NCBI GenBank assembly: GCA_015680685.1
Contig: MNCI01015722.1
Coordinates: forward strand, 143,696-207,695
Source of the DNA: Gnetum montanum
Taxonomy: Eukaryota; Streptophyta; Gnetopsida; Gnetales; Gnetaceae
DNA length: 64,000 nucleotides
Direction: 5' to 3'
The notes under the pieces are model-generated. The model was not told the origin of the DNA and searched no databases. It saw only the letters and a list, made by a program, of their open reading frames with translations. Position numbers and translations under genes: made by a program. The number at the start of each line of letters is the position of its first letter. Positions within the stretch are counted from its first letter, which is position 1. Shown here piece after piece: positions 44,716 through 58,254 of this stretch.

Positions 44716-47700
44716 AGAATGGGTGTGGGAGTGAGCAAAGGTGGGACCTTCAACATGGGCGGTAACAGCTCAGCAAGTGGCAGCAAGGAGCCAGCTAGGG
44801 GCTGGCTGGCTTGTAATGCCGACGGTGGTGGTTCGGGGCCTGGTGCTATGTGGGGATTTGGGACAATGCTGAGGCCCATGAGTTTTTTGGGGCCTCAGCA
44901 AGGATGGATGGTTCTTTAAGACTGGAGATTCCCATGTGCTGTTGGAGGGGTTAGGCATGGTGGAGTGGAGTCTCATTGGGCATTTTGTTTCGAGTGGGGT
45001 GAGGCCCAAGCTGGAGCTTATCCAAAAATGGGTTGTTTCTATGTGGGGGCTTGATGATGTTAAGGTGCAAAGTTTATCAAAGAAGCTCATCCTCTTTGTT
45101 TTCCGTTGCGTTCAAGACCAAAATTGAATCCTTTTGGGGGATCCCTGGTTTTTCGATGCATGGGGACTAGGTCTCACCCCTTGGTGGGTGGGCGCACACT
45201 GTGATAAGGATCTCTTTTCGTAGGCTCCAATTTGGATCTAGGTTTCCAGGTTTCCATGGGAGCTACAGATACCACCTTTTTCAAATCACTGGTTGTGCTT
45301 TTTGGAGACTTCATTACTTTGGATAAGCCCACCCTGACTATGGAACAGATGGGCTTTGCTTGTTTCTGTGTTTGGAGATCACTATCTCCTCAAGACCTTC
45401 TCAAGGAAGTGGTTCTGGCACTCCCTTTAGCAAAGGAACAGATAACTATTGAATATGAGAATTTATTGGAGAGCTTTGTGCCAGAGCCCAGGGGAGAATC
45501 CTGTAAGTTTTGCATCAAAGCAGGCCACAACATGGAAAAGTGTAGGGCTAAGGTGAATGCAGGGGAAATGGGGGGCTAGCAGCAGGTAAAGAGGAAGGGG
45601 CGTGTGGGGCCCTAGCAACAAGCAACTGAGTGCCCCAAGGGCCCTCACAGTCACCCACAAAGGTCAAGGTGCCACCACTGGAAACAGTGGTGCCGAAGGT
45701 GGCTGGAGTGGAGTAGGCTAACCAAGCTCCAAGGGAGATGGACAATGTGTTGGTTTTGAGGATGGTTTTGCCACACCGCTGGAGCCTTTGACATAGAGTA
45801 GGGATTGGGTTTCTGTGGTTTAGGGGTCTTCCACATGAGGGAGATCCTACAATTTAACGATGGTACTGATGATGGATTTAAGGTCTCAACGGAGGTAGGA
45901 AAGGTCAAGCATCCAACCATACCTTTGGTGTGTAACCGAAACCCAGCTTGAAATCAACTTGGACATTTAGAAGACCCTCAAAGAGGTCTAGAGGAAACAT
46001 TCGACCAATTGACCATGAAGATCATGACATGGAATTGTTGAGGGCAGGGCACCCCCTATAAGAGACATGCCCTTAAGGAGATTGTGCACTGGGATAAATA
46101 CAATGTTGTATGCCTATAGGAAACGAAGCTACAACAATGGGAATTTGGGGTTTTGCAATGGTTGGTATGTCTAGCAAGTGGCTTGCTAGGGATAGGCTGG
46201 TAGTTTAGCCATGCTTTGAAGGCTGAATTTCCACTAATTGGACACTTCTAATTGGAGCATTATTGTTCACTTACCGTCTTCTGGCATCTGGCTCACTAAT
46301 TTCTATGGGGGAGCAAGAGTGGGAGAAACGACTCAATGAGCTGCAGCAAATTGCATTGCTAATTCCTAATAGGCATAGTTGGATGATTGTGGGGGACTTT
46401 AATCAATGCCTTTATGCTCAAAAGAAACAAGGGCTGACTACACCACGTTGCCTGGTGTTGAACAATTCTTGGAGTTCCTACACCAGCATGATCTGACGAA
46501 CTTAGAGATCGCAAACTATCATTTTACCTAGAGCAACCATCAAAAAGGTAATGCCAGAGTAATGTCAAGGATTGACCGGGTGTGAGTGGGGTCTTCTTTC
46601 TTGCTGAGGAAGGAGGTGCATGTTGTGGGGACCAAGAGGTGAACCTCGAATCACAGGTCTCTGATTTGTCACGTTGGAAGAGAGCAGTACCCTTTGGTGT
46701 CTCAATTCCACTTTGAGAGAGCCTAGCTCATGAAGCCTTGGTTGCAACCTTTGGTCACAGCTATCTGGGAATGCTATCCCTCTGCAAGGGATCCTCATGA
46801 ATTCCTCACCAATGAACTTACCCTTTTGAAAAAAGAAATTCACTCGCGAAGGTAGGATGAGAAATATACTTTTGGCTCACATCATGAGATGCTAGAGCAA
46901 TAGCTACTTCATGTCCAGGCAAGGTAAGAGGCCATAGAATCTTTGGCCCAAGAGGAGCAAGATATCCTTTTTCAAATCCAACAACTAGATAATGAAGAAT
47001 TTGAGTATTGGAGGCAACGATCAAGAAACAATTGGTTGAAAGATGATGATCAACCAACAAGTTTTTTCTTTGCGACAACTCAAGCAAGCTGACTAGAAAA
47101 GAGGGTGCCTAGTTTGGTTCGACAAGGATAGGTGTTGGAGCAAACCCCAGAGATAGCACAAGAATTCCAATCTTATTTGGGGAAGGCCTAGTGGTGGTGG
47201 GAGAGGGCACCTTTGTTGGTGCCGATGCAGAAGATCTTTACTACCAAGGATAATCGAAGATTACTTGAGCCTTATCCCTAAGATTGCTTGCCTGTTTGAG
47301 CCATCGCACTTTAGACCAATTTGAGTTTGCAATACACTCCGTCTTTTTAATAAGTTGATTGTGCAAAGGATGACTCCATTGATACTAAGGCTTGTGTGTA
47401 ATAACTAGGTTGGGTTTGTGAAAGATCGACTCCTACAAGACCAAGTCATTTTGCTTCAGGACATCCTACATTCCCTAAAAGTGGTGTGATTTCCAGGGTT
47501 ATGTTTTAAGCTGGACATTACAAAAGCTTATGATATTGTTTCTTGGGATGCTTTGAGGGATGTTATGCTGAGCAAATGTTTTAGTAGTGATTTTGTTCAA
47601 TTATACCTTCACCTACAATCATCTGCGGCATATTCCATCAATCTTGATGGAGTGCTCTAGGGTTTTCCTTCATGAGGGTGGGGATTGAGGCAAGGAGACC

Positions 47701-49310
47701 CTCTATCATCGTATCTATTCATTCTTATGATGGATATCTTGCAAGACTATTGAAAGGGTGAGAGGGTGTAGGGGTTGCTCATTAATGGGAAGGAGTGCTT
47801 GACTAGGCACTATGCAGACAATACCATAATGTTTACACATGTGTCCATGTTGTAGGCCAAGGCAATGGATAGGGCTTTATTGCATTTGGCTGGTGAGGTG
47901 GGTCTCAAGGTGAATCACACCAAGTTTGTGCTTTACCTAACCCACACCGACGTGAGGGTGAAGACTAGGATAATGCAAATCTTGGGGATCTTGCTAGGGA
48001 CTAAGCAAGACATGCACCTAGGTTTCCCTATGTTTATCTAGAATTGTTGGGAGACCTAGATTAAATTGCTATAGAGGATATAGCAATAGATTGGGCATCG
48101 GACCAATTGATTTCTAACATGAAAAGGTAGAATGCTTCTTGCTTCAGCTATGCTGTCACCTATTGCTCATTTTACTGCTTCTATTGGCTCCCCTCCCCTC
48201 GATATTGGGAACAAGGTAGATCAACTTATTCAAAATTTTGTTTGGTCTGGGGGGAAAGGCAGGCAGTGTTTACATTTAGTGGCCTAGGATACTATGGCAT
48301 AGCCCAGGGCATTGGGCAAGATGGGAATTCTCAAATTTTCTGACCTGGTTATGGTTGGCTAGCAACAATTAATGCATGGATTGGCGTTGACCAAGTCAAA
48401 TGAGACACTGTGGGTCCGCATTATAAGAAATAAATACTAGCAATGGATTTTGATGCCTCATGATTCAATTTTGTGGTGTACTATGTACCAACATGCACTC
48501 AAAATGAATAAACTTGGATTAAATATTGTGCCATTGTGTCTAATAATCAATTACTGGTATTCGGCAGTGCCTAGGTGGCTTGCCTTGTGGAAAGGGTGCC
48601 TACCAAAAAAGATCAAATCTTTCCTTTGGTTAATTAACCATGCTACCATCCCGATGCGTGTTGAGTTGCGACACAAGAGAATGATGATCAAGGACATGTG
48701 TCCTTCAAGCAAGCAAGAGGTAGAAACATGGACCCATTTTGCTTTCGAGTGCCCATTCAACTAGGCGACGTGGAGGGCGGCTGGTTTCACACCTCCAATC
48801 TTTTTAACTGGTGATTCACAAGTGACCGCCATTCTTTGGTGGTTGTGGAGGGCACATCATCAGCTGATTTTCTGACAGGTGCTGCTTCCCCCACCTACGC
48901 AAGTTGTTGTAGAAGGGTTCAAGCTATGGCAGGAAGCAACTGTTGCCATGGGTGTGACACCAACATTCAAACCTTCGTGCAAACATTACCAAGGCAAAGT
49001 AGAACTGTGGGACCTGGTGAGGTGCGTTGGCTAGGATAGTTCACTTCCCCGGCTGATGGGAGATTTGGCGTTGCCAAATGGTGAATTTTTCACCAACTAG
49101 CAGGACAATTTGACTTTGTTCCGTGGGGTCAAAATTGACCTCATAGAAGAAGCATTTGCTAGGGCTTTGAGGGTTCCGACTACTGGCGAGGTGGTGATGC
49201 CTATGATAAGAGGGCTTTAGGATGCATAGAGTTTCATTTTGCGAACTGCTCATGGTCAGGTGGCGTAATCAGCTCTTTCGGATTTGTAGCAACTAGCCGT
49301 AGATCTTGTT
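44716..49310 (+). mobile_element. LINE 2 (L1-like), nearly full length but decayed
   Basis: ORF1 region 44,716-45,990 contains a zinc knuckle CKFCIKAGHNMEKC at 45,502-45,543 (C-x2-C-x4-H-x4-C, intact). The endonuclease follows (TWNC near 46,030; SWMIVGDFNQCL with VGDFN at 46,389-46,403). RT blocks are NNWLKDDDQPTSFFFATTQA (47,030), KLDITKAYDIVSWDAL (47,508), GLRQGDPLSSYLFILMMDIL (47,680) and HYADNTIMF at 47,808-47,822, where the usual F/YADD is YADN. The zinc-binding region of RT (WKGCLPKKIKSFLWLINHA, then CPSSKQEVETWTHFAFECPF) is at 48,590-48,764. The 3' part to 49,310 is poorly defined; no poly(A) is seen. Many stops make it inactive. Confidence 0.85.
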
Positions 49311-49555
49311 GAGTGATTCTTTGTTTAAATGGGCAATGGGTGGAAGCTACAAGGTGCACATTTTGCATTGTTTAAGAACCTTAGAATGGGACAACAGGTC
49401 AATCTTCCAGGGTTTTCCCTGGTGTCCTTAAGGCACCAAAGGCTTGGGACACACTTGAGTTTGATCCTCACTTTGTGGAGAGTTGCGGGACCGATTCATA
49501 CGATGCACACTCTGGGAAGTTTCGACGACTCCATCTACTCCAAACATAAGAGACC

Positions 49556-49662
49556 TGTAGCCAATCACAATGACAAATTGTGGTGCGTGCAACTTGTAGC
49601 CAATCACAATGACAAATTGTGAGCTGGTGCAACCCATAGCCAATCACAATGGACTTCAAAGT
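49556..49662. repeat. 39-40 bp tandem repeat, about 2.7 copies
   Basis: tagccaatcacaatg occurs at about 49,557, 49,596 and 49,636, each followed in full copies by acaaattgtg. It gives short repetitive frames on the minus strand. Confidence 0.85.
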
Positions 49663-50379
49663 CATTTTTATATGATTTTCAACATGGAATTAGGACTGTG
49701 AGATGATTGTAGCTTGAAGGATATTGCAACAATGAAGAAAGATATGCATTATAGCCATATGCATTGAGAAATAGTTGTTCTTGGAAAAAATATGTTGAGG
49801 TAAGTTACAAGGCATTGTGGCTCATAGTGACCTGTACTAATAAACAAGTTCCACTTGGGTTTTCTACCCAAGAGGGACCATGACTATGACTAGGGTGCAA
49901 CTGGTAATAGGTTGTAGCCAAGTTGGGATTGTGAGGGGGTGCGACTTGTAGCTAGTCGTAGCAAACGGCTAGACAATTTTCTAAAAATGTTTTGAAAACA
50001 CAAATTGTTTGAGATTCGAATATGAACCTATATATTAATGATTGGTGATGTACCTAGGATCTATTTGGCCAATTGTGGTTGTCTCTTAGTTGAGAGTTAA
50101 ACCTTGAGGCAATTTTGTCAAACCCTTGGAGTAATTGTGCTAGCTTTCTTGGGCATTTGTGACTTCATTTCCTTGAGAGAAGTGAGGTTGAAAGGTTGTA
50201 TGACCCTAATGCTCTGCAACAAGTTGAGTGTGGTTAGGATTTGAGTGGAAAAGTCTAGGTGCCTCCTAAATCTTGCGGCTTGTATGATTGTGAGCCCACA
50301 AACATTATGTCCACCGTGTATTTTCATCGTGCACATTTAATAGAGAGGTTTTTCAAAGTGCTTTACTTTCTAACATGCA

Positions 50380-51720
50380 TTGAGCTTGAATTGGATGTGT
50401 ATGGGTGTTGGGAAGGCCCATCCATGGGAGCCAATGGATCTGTCTTACTACAGGCCACTTGGGGTTTGTAACACCCTCATGATGGTGTTCTCCAAAATTC
50501 TGGCATGGTGGTTGGAATCCCTCATAGCCATTCTTATGGATGACAACCAAACTGTCTTTGTAAAGGTGTGATGCATGCAAGACTAGATTACCTTGATCCA
50601 GGAGCTTATGCATTCTATTTCTAAGTCTAGATTTTCTAGTATGTTTCTTATACTTAATATAGCCAAAGCTTATGATTCATTAAGTTGGGATGCATTGTAG
50701 CAAATTATGGTTAGAAAAGGCTTTCACAAAAAAATTATTGGCTTGTGATTCCACATTCAAAGGTCAGGAGCCTATTCCTTTGAGATAAACCGTAAGCTAA
50801 GGGGGTTCTTCTCCTATCAACGTGCTCTCCACCAGGGGTACCCCCTGTCCCACTACCTTTGCATCTTTGCTATGGATACAGTGAGAATATGCTGCAATTC
50901 TAAAGGGGTCAGAGGTCTGGAGATGGAGAGGATACTATTGTCACTCCTAAGGCCACGGAGCCTAAGGAAAAGGCTGTTACAAGGGCACTTGGAAGGATGT
51001 AGAAGGAATTGGGGCTTGTTGTTACTTAGGGCAAATCAAATGCCCATTTCCTACAAACTCCCACCTCAATGAAAAGGAAGATAAGTTGTTTGATGGGAAT
51101 TGGAATGGGAAACCATATGGATTCTTACATCGATATTCCTCTTTACTCATGGAGGAAAACTACAACATGGGACCATGTTATACAGAAAATTTTGAACCAA
51201 GTAGAGAGTTAGACTTTCAAATTGCAAGTATCCTAGCTTGTTTGAGTCTTTGTGCAATGAGCAAATATGTTTCCTCTATATGTAAGCCTCCAAAGGTGGT
51301 TATTAAAAAAGTCAACTACATCATTAAATGATTTGTCTGGTACGGGGATAAAGGAGGACCTAGAACTTAGCTACTTAAGAAGGAGGAGATTTCTCAACCT
51401 ACGAAAAGTGAAGGCTTGGGATTCCAAAGTTTGAAAATTGCATTCTTGCTGTTCACTATACGCTGATTAAACGTATACAGAAAAATGATGATACTATGTG
51501 GGTTAAAATTATATAAAGTATTGTCAATGGATCTATCAAAAAAATTATGATGTATGGATGGCTCCTTAAAAAGGATGCCATTCCCACTACATCTTTCTTT
51601 CATCAAAGGGATATGCAGATAGATCATTCGTGTGCTTTATCATCATAACCTTTTGGAGACAACAGACCATATTATTTTCTCTTGCTTGTTCACTCGACAA
51701 GTCTGGTCCATCAATGTGTT
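50380..51720 (+). mobile_element. LINE fragment 3: RT part
   Basis: The plus-strand translation gives YYRPLGVCNTLMMVFSKILA, MDDNQTVFVKV, LNIAKAYDSLSWDAL and GYPLSHYLCIFAMDTV. These correspond to the YRPI.L, QSAF..GR, KAFD.V.W and G..QGDPLSP.LF blocks of L1-type RT, with QGDP changed to QGYP. Downstream (51,400-51,530) GLGIPKFENCILAVHYTLIK resembles the RT C-terminal region. No endonuclease or ORF1 is present, consistent with 5' truncation. It is more diverged than LINE 2. Confidence 0.7.
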
Positions 51721-51949
51721 ACGAAATATTTAAAGTATTACAAGTGATATAATTAATGTTATTGTAGCTTGGGCTATTTGGAAGGCCTGGAACCAATGTA
51801 TATTTTCCGGCCATAGCTGTGATGGGCATATCAGAACCCAAAACAATTTGACTATAGGTACACCCCAAGACATATAATGAACATGATACATTTGAAGTAT
51901 TATGAAGGAATATAACAATATAAGATTAGTATGCCCTTTAGAAATCTAC

Positions 51950-53900
51950 ATTGCAATAATCGCTTTTGCAATTTTAGTATCTACTATGCCTAAAAAGGCT
52001 TTGGAAAACTCTAACATAGCTCTTATTTACCATGTTTATTCAGCTTGTACTTCTTTATCTTCTGACTTGCAAGAACCACCAGCTAATTCAGAGGCACCAA
52101 ACAATTTTGTGTGACTTAGTTCTTTTTGTCATGGGGATTAGCGATGTGGGGACACCGTACTCAAATGTGGTTTGAAGTGCCCTTAAAACTTCTGCCATAC
52201 TTTTACCAACAAAATCAACATGCTCTCATATAGGTAACATATAAAGTAGGTAATAGATTGAACTATTATATGTTCAAATGCAACAAATTGAACTACCATC
52301 TATTGGTGCTGACCACAGAAGCTTGCAAGGTCTGTGGCAATATTGCAATGATGCTAAATACAGTGGTGCGAACTCAATTTGTCATTGTTTTTATATGTGA
52401 ATTATTTTATCTGTAATAATTATATTGATATCAGTTCTATACTGAAATACCTGCTTTGACAATTTTAATGTCTATTATGAGTTTAGGTGCTAGTATTTGA
52501 GGCATAGCTTGCTTAGTAAGAGAATGTGGCTTGTATTTGTCTAAGTTACAAGTGTGATTCCAAGGAAGCTACGCTAAGACAATCATCACTTATTGCAATG
52601 GGAAGCCAAATCATTCCTTTAATAACATTGCAAGTTGTATCATATTATGTGTATGGTTTGACCCAGTTTGCCCTAGTTTTATATATTATGTAATATCCCA
52701 CATGTGTGGTGGAACAAGTTGAAGGTCTCTTCGAAAATTAAACAAACAGGGTGTTTTGGGCTACAATGGGCTTAGTCAGCTCCTGTGCATTGTGGAAGTG
52801 TTTGACTTGCAGTATCCTTCTTGAAAAGATTGGGAACAAGAGCCCATAGGGTTTGAGTGCTGAAGCTTAAAGGTTATTTAGCATATTTGGCATTATTAAA
52901 CGTTGCTAATTACTAAGAGCTCTGCACTGCTTTCCTGTGCTTTGTGCTCTGTTGGGATTTTGAGGTTTTCCACATAATTTTTGTGTTCGCTTCTTATTTT
53001 TTTATTTTTTTTTTGTTCTATTTTATTTTTGCTGCAGATTTTTCACTGTCACTGCTTGGAGTATGGTGAAATTATAGACTTAGAGACTATAATGTTACGC
53101 AGTCAGTTGGCCATATAAAATTATGGTGAATTCATTTACCTACCTTAATAAGTTAGCCCATGCTGTTGGGATAAAGGCACGGCAATGATGATGATGAGTA
53201 GAGGCACTATGGCAAACTCTACCAAGTTTCTTCCTTACCTTGTTTATTCAGCTTCCAGAACTTCTTTATTTTCTAACTCGAGAATTTCTTGCTAATCTAA
53301 AGGTAACAAAAAATTTGTGTTACTTGGTTCCAATTCTTTTTGCAAACACCAGACTCAAATGTGCGCGGTTTGAGGTAGCCCTGCTCTTCCACCAGGTTCA
53401 CAATCAACAGCCTTTAGTCTCTAATTTTGACAACTATCTTGAGAAACTTTAAAGACGCAAATAATTCATTAACATCAGAGGAAGATACAAAGCACAAAGA
53501 AATACAGTATTCCAGTAAATTCATATGCAAGAGACTGAACTCGTATGCTTGTAAAGTCTGTAGCAATATTGCAAAGATGCTAAATACAGTGGTGTGCTAT
53601 ACTATCAAGTTGTTAATTGTTTTTATACCTGCACTATTTTATCAGTCATACTTAATTAATTATTTTAAATTCAGATCTGTACTACAACTTTTGCTTTCAC
53701 AATTTTAGTGTCTAGTATGAGTAGAGACACAATAGCAATCTTGAACATAGCTCTTCCTTAGGATGTTTCATCAACTTCTAGAACTTTTTAATTTTCTAAA
53801 TCAAAAGAATCATTAACAAATTTACAGTTAATGAACAATTGTTGTGGCCTGGTTCCACTTCTTAGTATGGGGATGAATATATTGTTAAAAATTCTTTGTT
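51950..53900 (+). repeat. Diverged duplicated non-coding segments
   Basis: Blocks recur: caattttag/atgtctattatg-type blocks at 51,970, 52,458 and 53,698; tgtttattcagctt with acttctttat at 52,033 and 53,240; gtctgtggcaatattgca with gctaaatacagtggtg at 52,331 and 53,558. Copies differ by many substitutions and indels. Short frames inside are not conserved. Family unknown. Confidence 0.6.
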
Positions 53901-55935
53901 GTGTGCCTAAGAACTTAGGTGATTGTTCATTTTTTATTTTTTTTTGGTTGTGTTCCTAAGAACTTCGCTGATTATTCTGAGCCCATTATGCATCACATTT
54001 TTCTTCACTGCTTTGCGTTACAGAAAAGAAAGATTTACATTGTAATTTTATGCGGTTGACTGAAAAGCATTCTACAAAAGGCCAATGTATCATGTGGAAT
54101 TGATGAATTGGTAGGTAGCAATTTTTTTAATGCTATATTTTACCTTTCTCATATCATGAGGGTAAAACGGGTCTCTCATAGAATTTTTCTGAAAACTTAG
54201 TTGTGAATGCTGAGTTTCCTAGCAAACTTTTATATGCTTGCTTACAAAAACATGTAAACTAACAGTGAGTATAAAAATTCATTTTGTCTCACTTAAAAAT
54301 ATAAAGAAGTAGCGATCCTCTATAAATGTATTCTTCGTAACAAAAATATTACATGACAGAATTGCAGGAAATTGAAAAATGAATGGAATAAACATCAAAA
54401 TGCATACTATAAGAAGACTAGGGTTTTCAGAGACTGAAGCAAACCTTGATATGAGATTGCATATATTCATAAAAGCTTGATATACTCCAAACAATTCTGT
54501 CAAGTTTATTTCCATCAACATGATGAGGATGAATTGCTGAATGAGTTGAATTGAAGCTCTAGTCAGCTATTTATGCTATAAACTTCTATGATCTTGCAAA
54601 GATTTACAGGCTTGAAGTAAATTTTCATTTTAAAAGAAGTAAATTGGAATACCAAACGATAAAAATCCTGCATTGGCATTTGCAACATCAAATCGCACTG
54701 ATGTGATCTCTGTGGGGGGCATTTGGGACCACAGAACCGCGGGTGGCTTATCACTCCTTGAAGTGTTACATACTTCCATGAATTTCTGTATACCACATGT
54801 CCTTAAGAACACATTCAATACGTATGATCTAATTTTAATGTTCTTTAGTACAACTGTTTACCTGCAAAAAGCATCCTCCAAGTACAGCTTCGGTTGTTTC
54901 ACTAAACTGTATTGGCAACACAAGCATTACCTTCTCTAACTGCCAAAATCATACAAGTAAAAAATCAATCAAAGCTGATACACCATGATCACCAGAAAAC
55001 CATGAATAAAGAACAAACTATTAACAATGCCCCAGGATGTATAAAAATAAGCTTGATTAACTTTGTACTTCAACCAAGCTTGTAAAAAAGAATTTCAAGT
55101 CTTATTTCTTTTTGTTTTCAGGGTGAACATCATATTTGTACATGTTTGGTTCAAAAAGGATTTGCTAAACTCAGTTTTTTAAAAATAAAAATAAAAAGTT
55201 TTTTTTTTTTTTTTGTAGGAGGAAAGTGGAGAGGAATGCCAGGATTTATATTAATGTCGAAACAAAGTACAAAAATGGAAGCCTATAACAAAATGGCTTC
55301 CAGAACCCCAATATGACAGTCCTGGCGTACAAAAACAGGCATGTTACTGTACAAAATGGTCGACTAACATGTAACAAAGGTGGGGAAGAGTTCAACACTA
55401 CAATGAATTATTTAAAATTTAAATTTCCCTTAACCAATCATTTAGGAGTCCTGAACCGTCTTGACTCTACCCACAGTGTAACCAACATCAAAGCCCCGAT
55501 TGACATGAACCTCATGCATCCCATAGCCATCTACAGCCAGCATGCAAAATTAAAAGAAAACTAAGAACCACAGTACATCTTGAGCAAAGAAGCTAGGTGG
55601 AGCTAGAAAAACAATCATAAAACTTGTCATAAAAATGCAAAAAGGTTTCCAGAGTGAGCAGTAGCTGAAGGCTCTAAATAACTTCAATGGTCAACCTAGA
55701 ACTTTGTGAATTTGATTCAAAAATTGAAAAATCAGTCTTATCAATAGATATCATTGAGATTGATATGAATCCATAGCTCTAAACATGAATTTTGTAAAAC
55801 CTTGTTGCAGCAAATTGCATAGGCCTTATCACTGGGCATCACTCAGGCAGTAAAAATTGACAAAGTTGTAGAACACTACTAGAGACGGCAAGAATTGGGC
55901 AGTAGTCTTGGGTATTCTAAAAATGCTTATCATTG
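53901..55935. other. AT-rich DNA, no supported gene
   Basis: A T-run at 55,199-55,214 followed by gtaggaggaaagtggag may mark the poly(A) end of a minus-strand retrocopy. The frame at 55,313-55,564 has no known domain. Nothing else stands out. Confidence 0.4.
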
Positions 55936-56890
55936 AAGGTTGCTCAAATTGAACTAAATAAATTTCTTACATATCTAAATAGCATTGATTGTAATATTCA
56001 ATTTACTATTGAGAAGGAACATAATAACTCCCTTCCTATCTTAGATGTTAACATCACCAAGATCATGGATAACTATAAGATGTTTTTGCAGAATCTGTAA
56101 CAAGAAAACCTATACAGACATTATACTTGAATGCGAATTCTAACCATCTCTTTAATCAGAAAACGGGAATTTAAAAAACTTTAATGTCTACTGCCCCAAC
56201 AGTTTGTAATATGAAAACCTTAGACGAAGAGTTCAAACATTTCAATCATGACTTTAAACTTAATGGTTATAGCTCTAGAACCATTGAAAAGGCTTGGAAT
56301 GATAGCATTAACAATTGGTTTGTTAAAAGTGAAATCTTTCAAGAATTGTATCCATGATAAAAAAAAACTAGATGAAAAATTAATTTAATTAATAATGAAG
56401 AAAATGATAAAGATTCTGCTGCAACATTACCTTATCATGTAGACATTTCTGATAACCTATGAAGGATATTAAGAAAAGAAAACATTAAAACAATATTTCA
56501 ACCTATCAAGAAAGTTAGCGAGTGGTGTCCTCCTAAGAAGGACAGATTAGAAAGCCTTGATTACAAAAGAATTTATTAACTATAATGTTCTGGGAGAAAA
56601 GTATACATTTGGGAAAGTGAAAAGGTATTCTTACCAAACTAAAAGAACAAGAACAAAACATAAAACATAACAAAATTGAAAAACCTCCATTGGTAGAATA
56701 TCTTAACAATTGCTTAGACAGATGAAACTAGACACATGCAACTAGACAAATGCAAAGTCCTAGCCAAGATGGAAAATTATTTAGAGAGAAATTAGCAAAT
56801 CTTTAGATATTAAGTTACATCCTAACAATGTGAATAGATATGAAAGCTTAGAGATTTATGAAGACTGGTGGCCTCTCATAACCATAAATA
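55936..56890 (+). mobile_element. Penelope-like element remnant: RT C-terminus and GIY-YIG endonuclease region
   Basis: The plus-strand translation starts in the RT C-terminal region (LNKFLTYLNSIDCNIQFTIE, then NNSLPILDVNITK with LPILDV at 56,032-56,049). It continues after one frame change with SVTRKPIQTLYLNANSNHLF, LDEEFKHFNHDFKLNGYS and LRKENIKTIFQPIKKV. A GIY-YIG-like segment follows: KRIY, then KVYIWES at 56,598-56,618. The closing blocks are KCKVLAKMENYLER, SLDIKLHPNNVNR and DWWPLI at about 56,875. This order, RT then GIY-YIG nuclease, is specific to endonuclease-bearing Penelope-like elements. The nuclease motif is decayed (GIY to RIY, YIG to YIW) and there are several stops. The RT catalytic core is missing, so the copy is 5' truncated. 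Confidence 0.8.
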
Positions 56891-58254
56891 TTTAACAATA
56901 GAAAATAAAATAACCTCCACCATTAGAATATTTTGGTTTTAAGGTCATGAATTCCTTTGTTTACAATACTCAGTCATTAATTTCTTAAATACAAATATTA
57001 ATTAATAACATTAATTATAAAGCATTAAAAATACCTTAAAAGTTCAGCTTTATCTATCCATTATCCTTTTTATGCAGAATAAAAACAATAATTAAGTATT
57101 AATTTTGAAATTATTAAAATCACCTTACACAGCTTTATTAAATAAAATAATAATAAGTCGAACCGACTTTTGCAATATTACAAATATATAACCTCCTCCA
57201 TGCATATTATTCAGTACCACTGATAAAAGAACTCTCAGTTATTTCTCCTTGTTGCTGAATGTCACTTGAATTTATGAAAATTGATAGCAATTTATATTTT
57301 TTAGGTTCTTCTTTATCGCTGGAGATCAAAGTTACGTGATAAAAGATCAACCATTGCTGATCTTCAAGAATGAAAATGAAAACGCCCTGATCTCTAAGAA
57401 TAGAAGATCATTTGATCTTGCAAACAATTGAGATTATTTACAGTGATGAATTAACTACAGAATCAGAGGTAGTATTGTAATATTGGCTTATTTCTTTGAT
57501 TTGGATGTTTATCACCACTGACTTGAGAATTTGATGAAACACTTATAAATCTTCACTTGTTTTGTTGAAATAGATCTGAGACTCTTTAAATTCTAATTTT
57601 AAATGAATTTTCAATTGAAGAAATAATTTAAGAATAACCGATTGCATGTGGCTGAGAATGAGCAAGTGTTAAATGTGAGAAACGATGATAAATGAGAATA
57701 TAAGAATGTGAGCGTGGGAATAACAATGTAAATATGGAAATCAGCAATGAGAGAAATACGGAGGCACAAATGCTTCTTCTCTTTTGCAATTTTTTAATCA
57801 ATCTGACATCAATAGCAATGACCTCTAATCAAAAATTTGGTTGGGGCGAACATACATGGCAATGGGGCTTTTGTTTTTTGTGCACATTTTAGGAAAATAA
57901 ACATTTTCTCATGACTTATGGGGCTGTTTTTCAGGTCATCTACACTCATGCTAATTTTAAAAATTAACTGTATGATAAATATGATACTTAGACTTCTGGG
58001 GCTAGTTTTTCCAAAGAAAGTAAAATTAAATTGTATGGCTTTGTTCCCCATGTTACATGACACTAAGGACTTTTAGAACTTTAGGATTCGGGAAACCAAA
58101 TTTACAATCAATGAAACATGCCATGACAACAAAATTCACAATATGAACCAACATTCCCTCCTTTGTGATGGAATTTGATGTCATGCCCATAAAATTTGAA
58201 ACTTGCCCTTGTGTTTCTTCATCATCATCCAGCTTGGTCACTTGAATTTTCTTT
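56891..58254. other. AT-rich DNA between Penelope-like and copia remnants
   Basis: No domain seen. Frames at 57,809-58,063 and 58,053-58,259 on the minus strand continue the copia region but show no conserved block. A copia 3' LTR might lie here, but I cannot pair it with another copy. Confidence 0.35.

Noticed and set aside
44719-44919. Gly/Ser-rich ORF
   Set aside because: Part of the decayed LINE 2 ORF1 region; no evidence of a separate gene.
49428-49665. Repetitive minus-strand ORFs (CHCDW repeats)
   Set aside because: Translation of the 39-40 bp tandem repeat, not a protein family.
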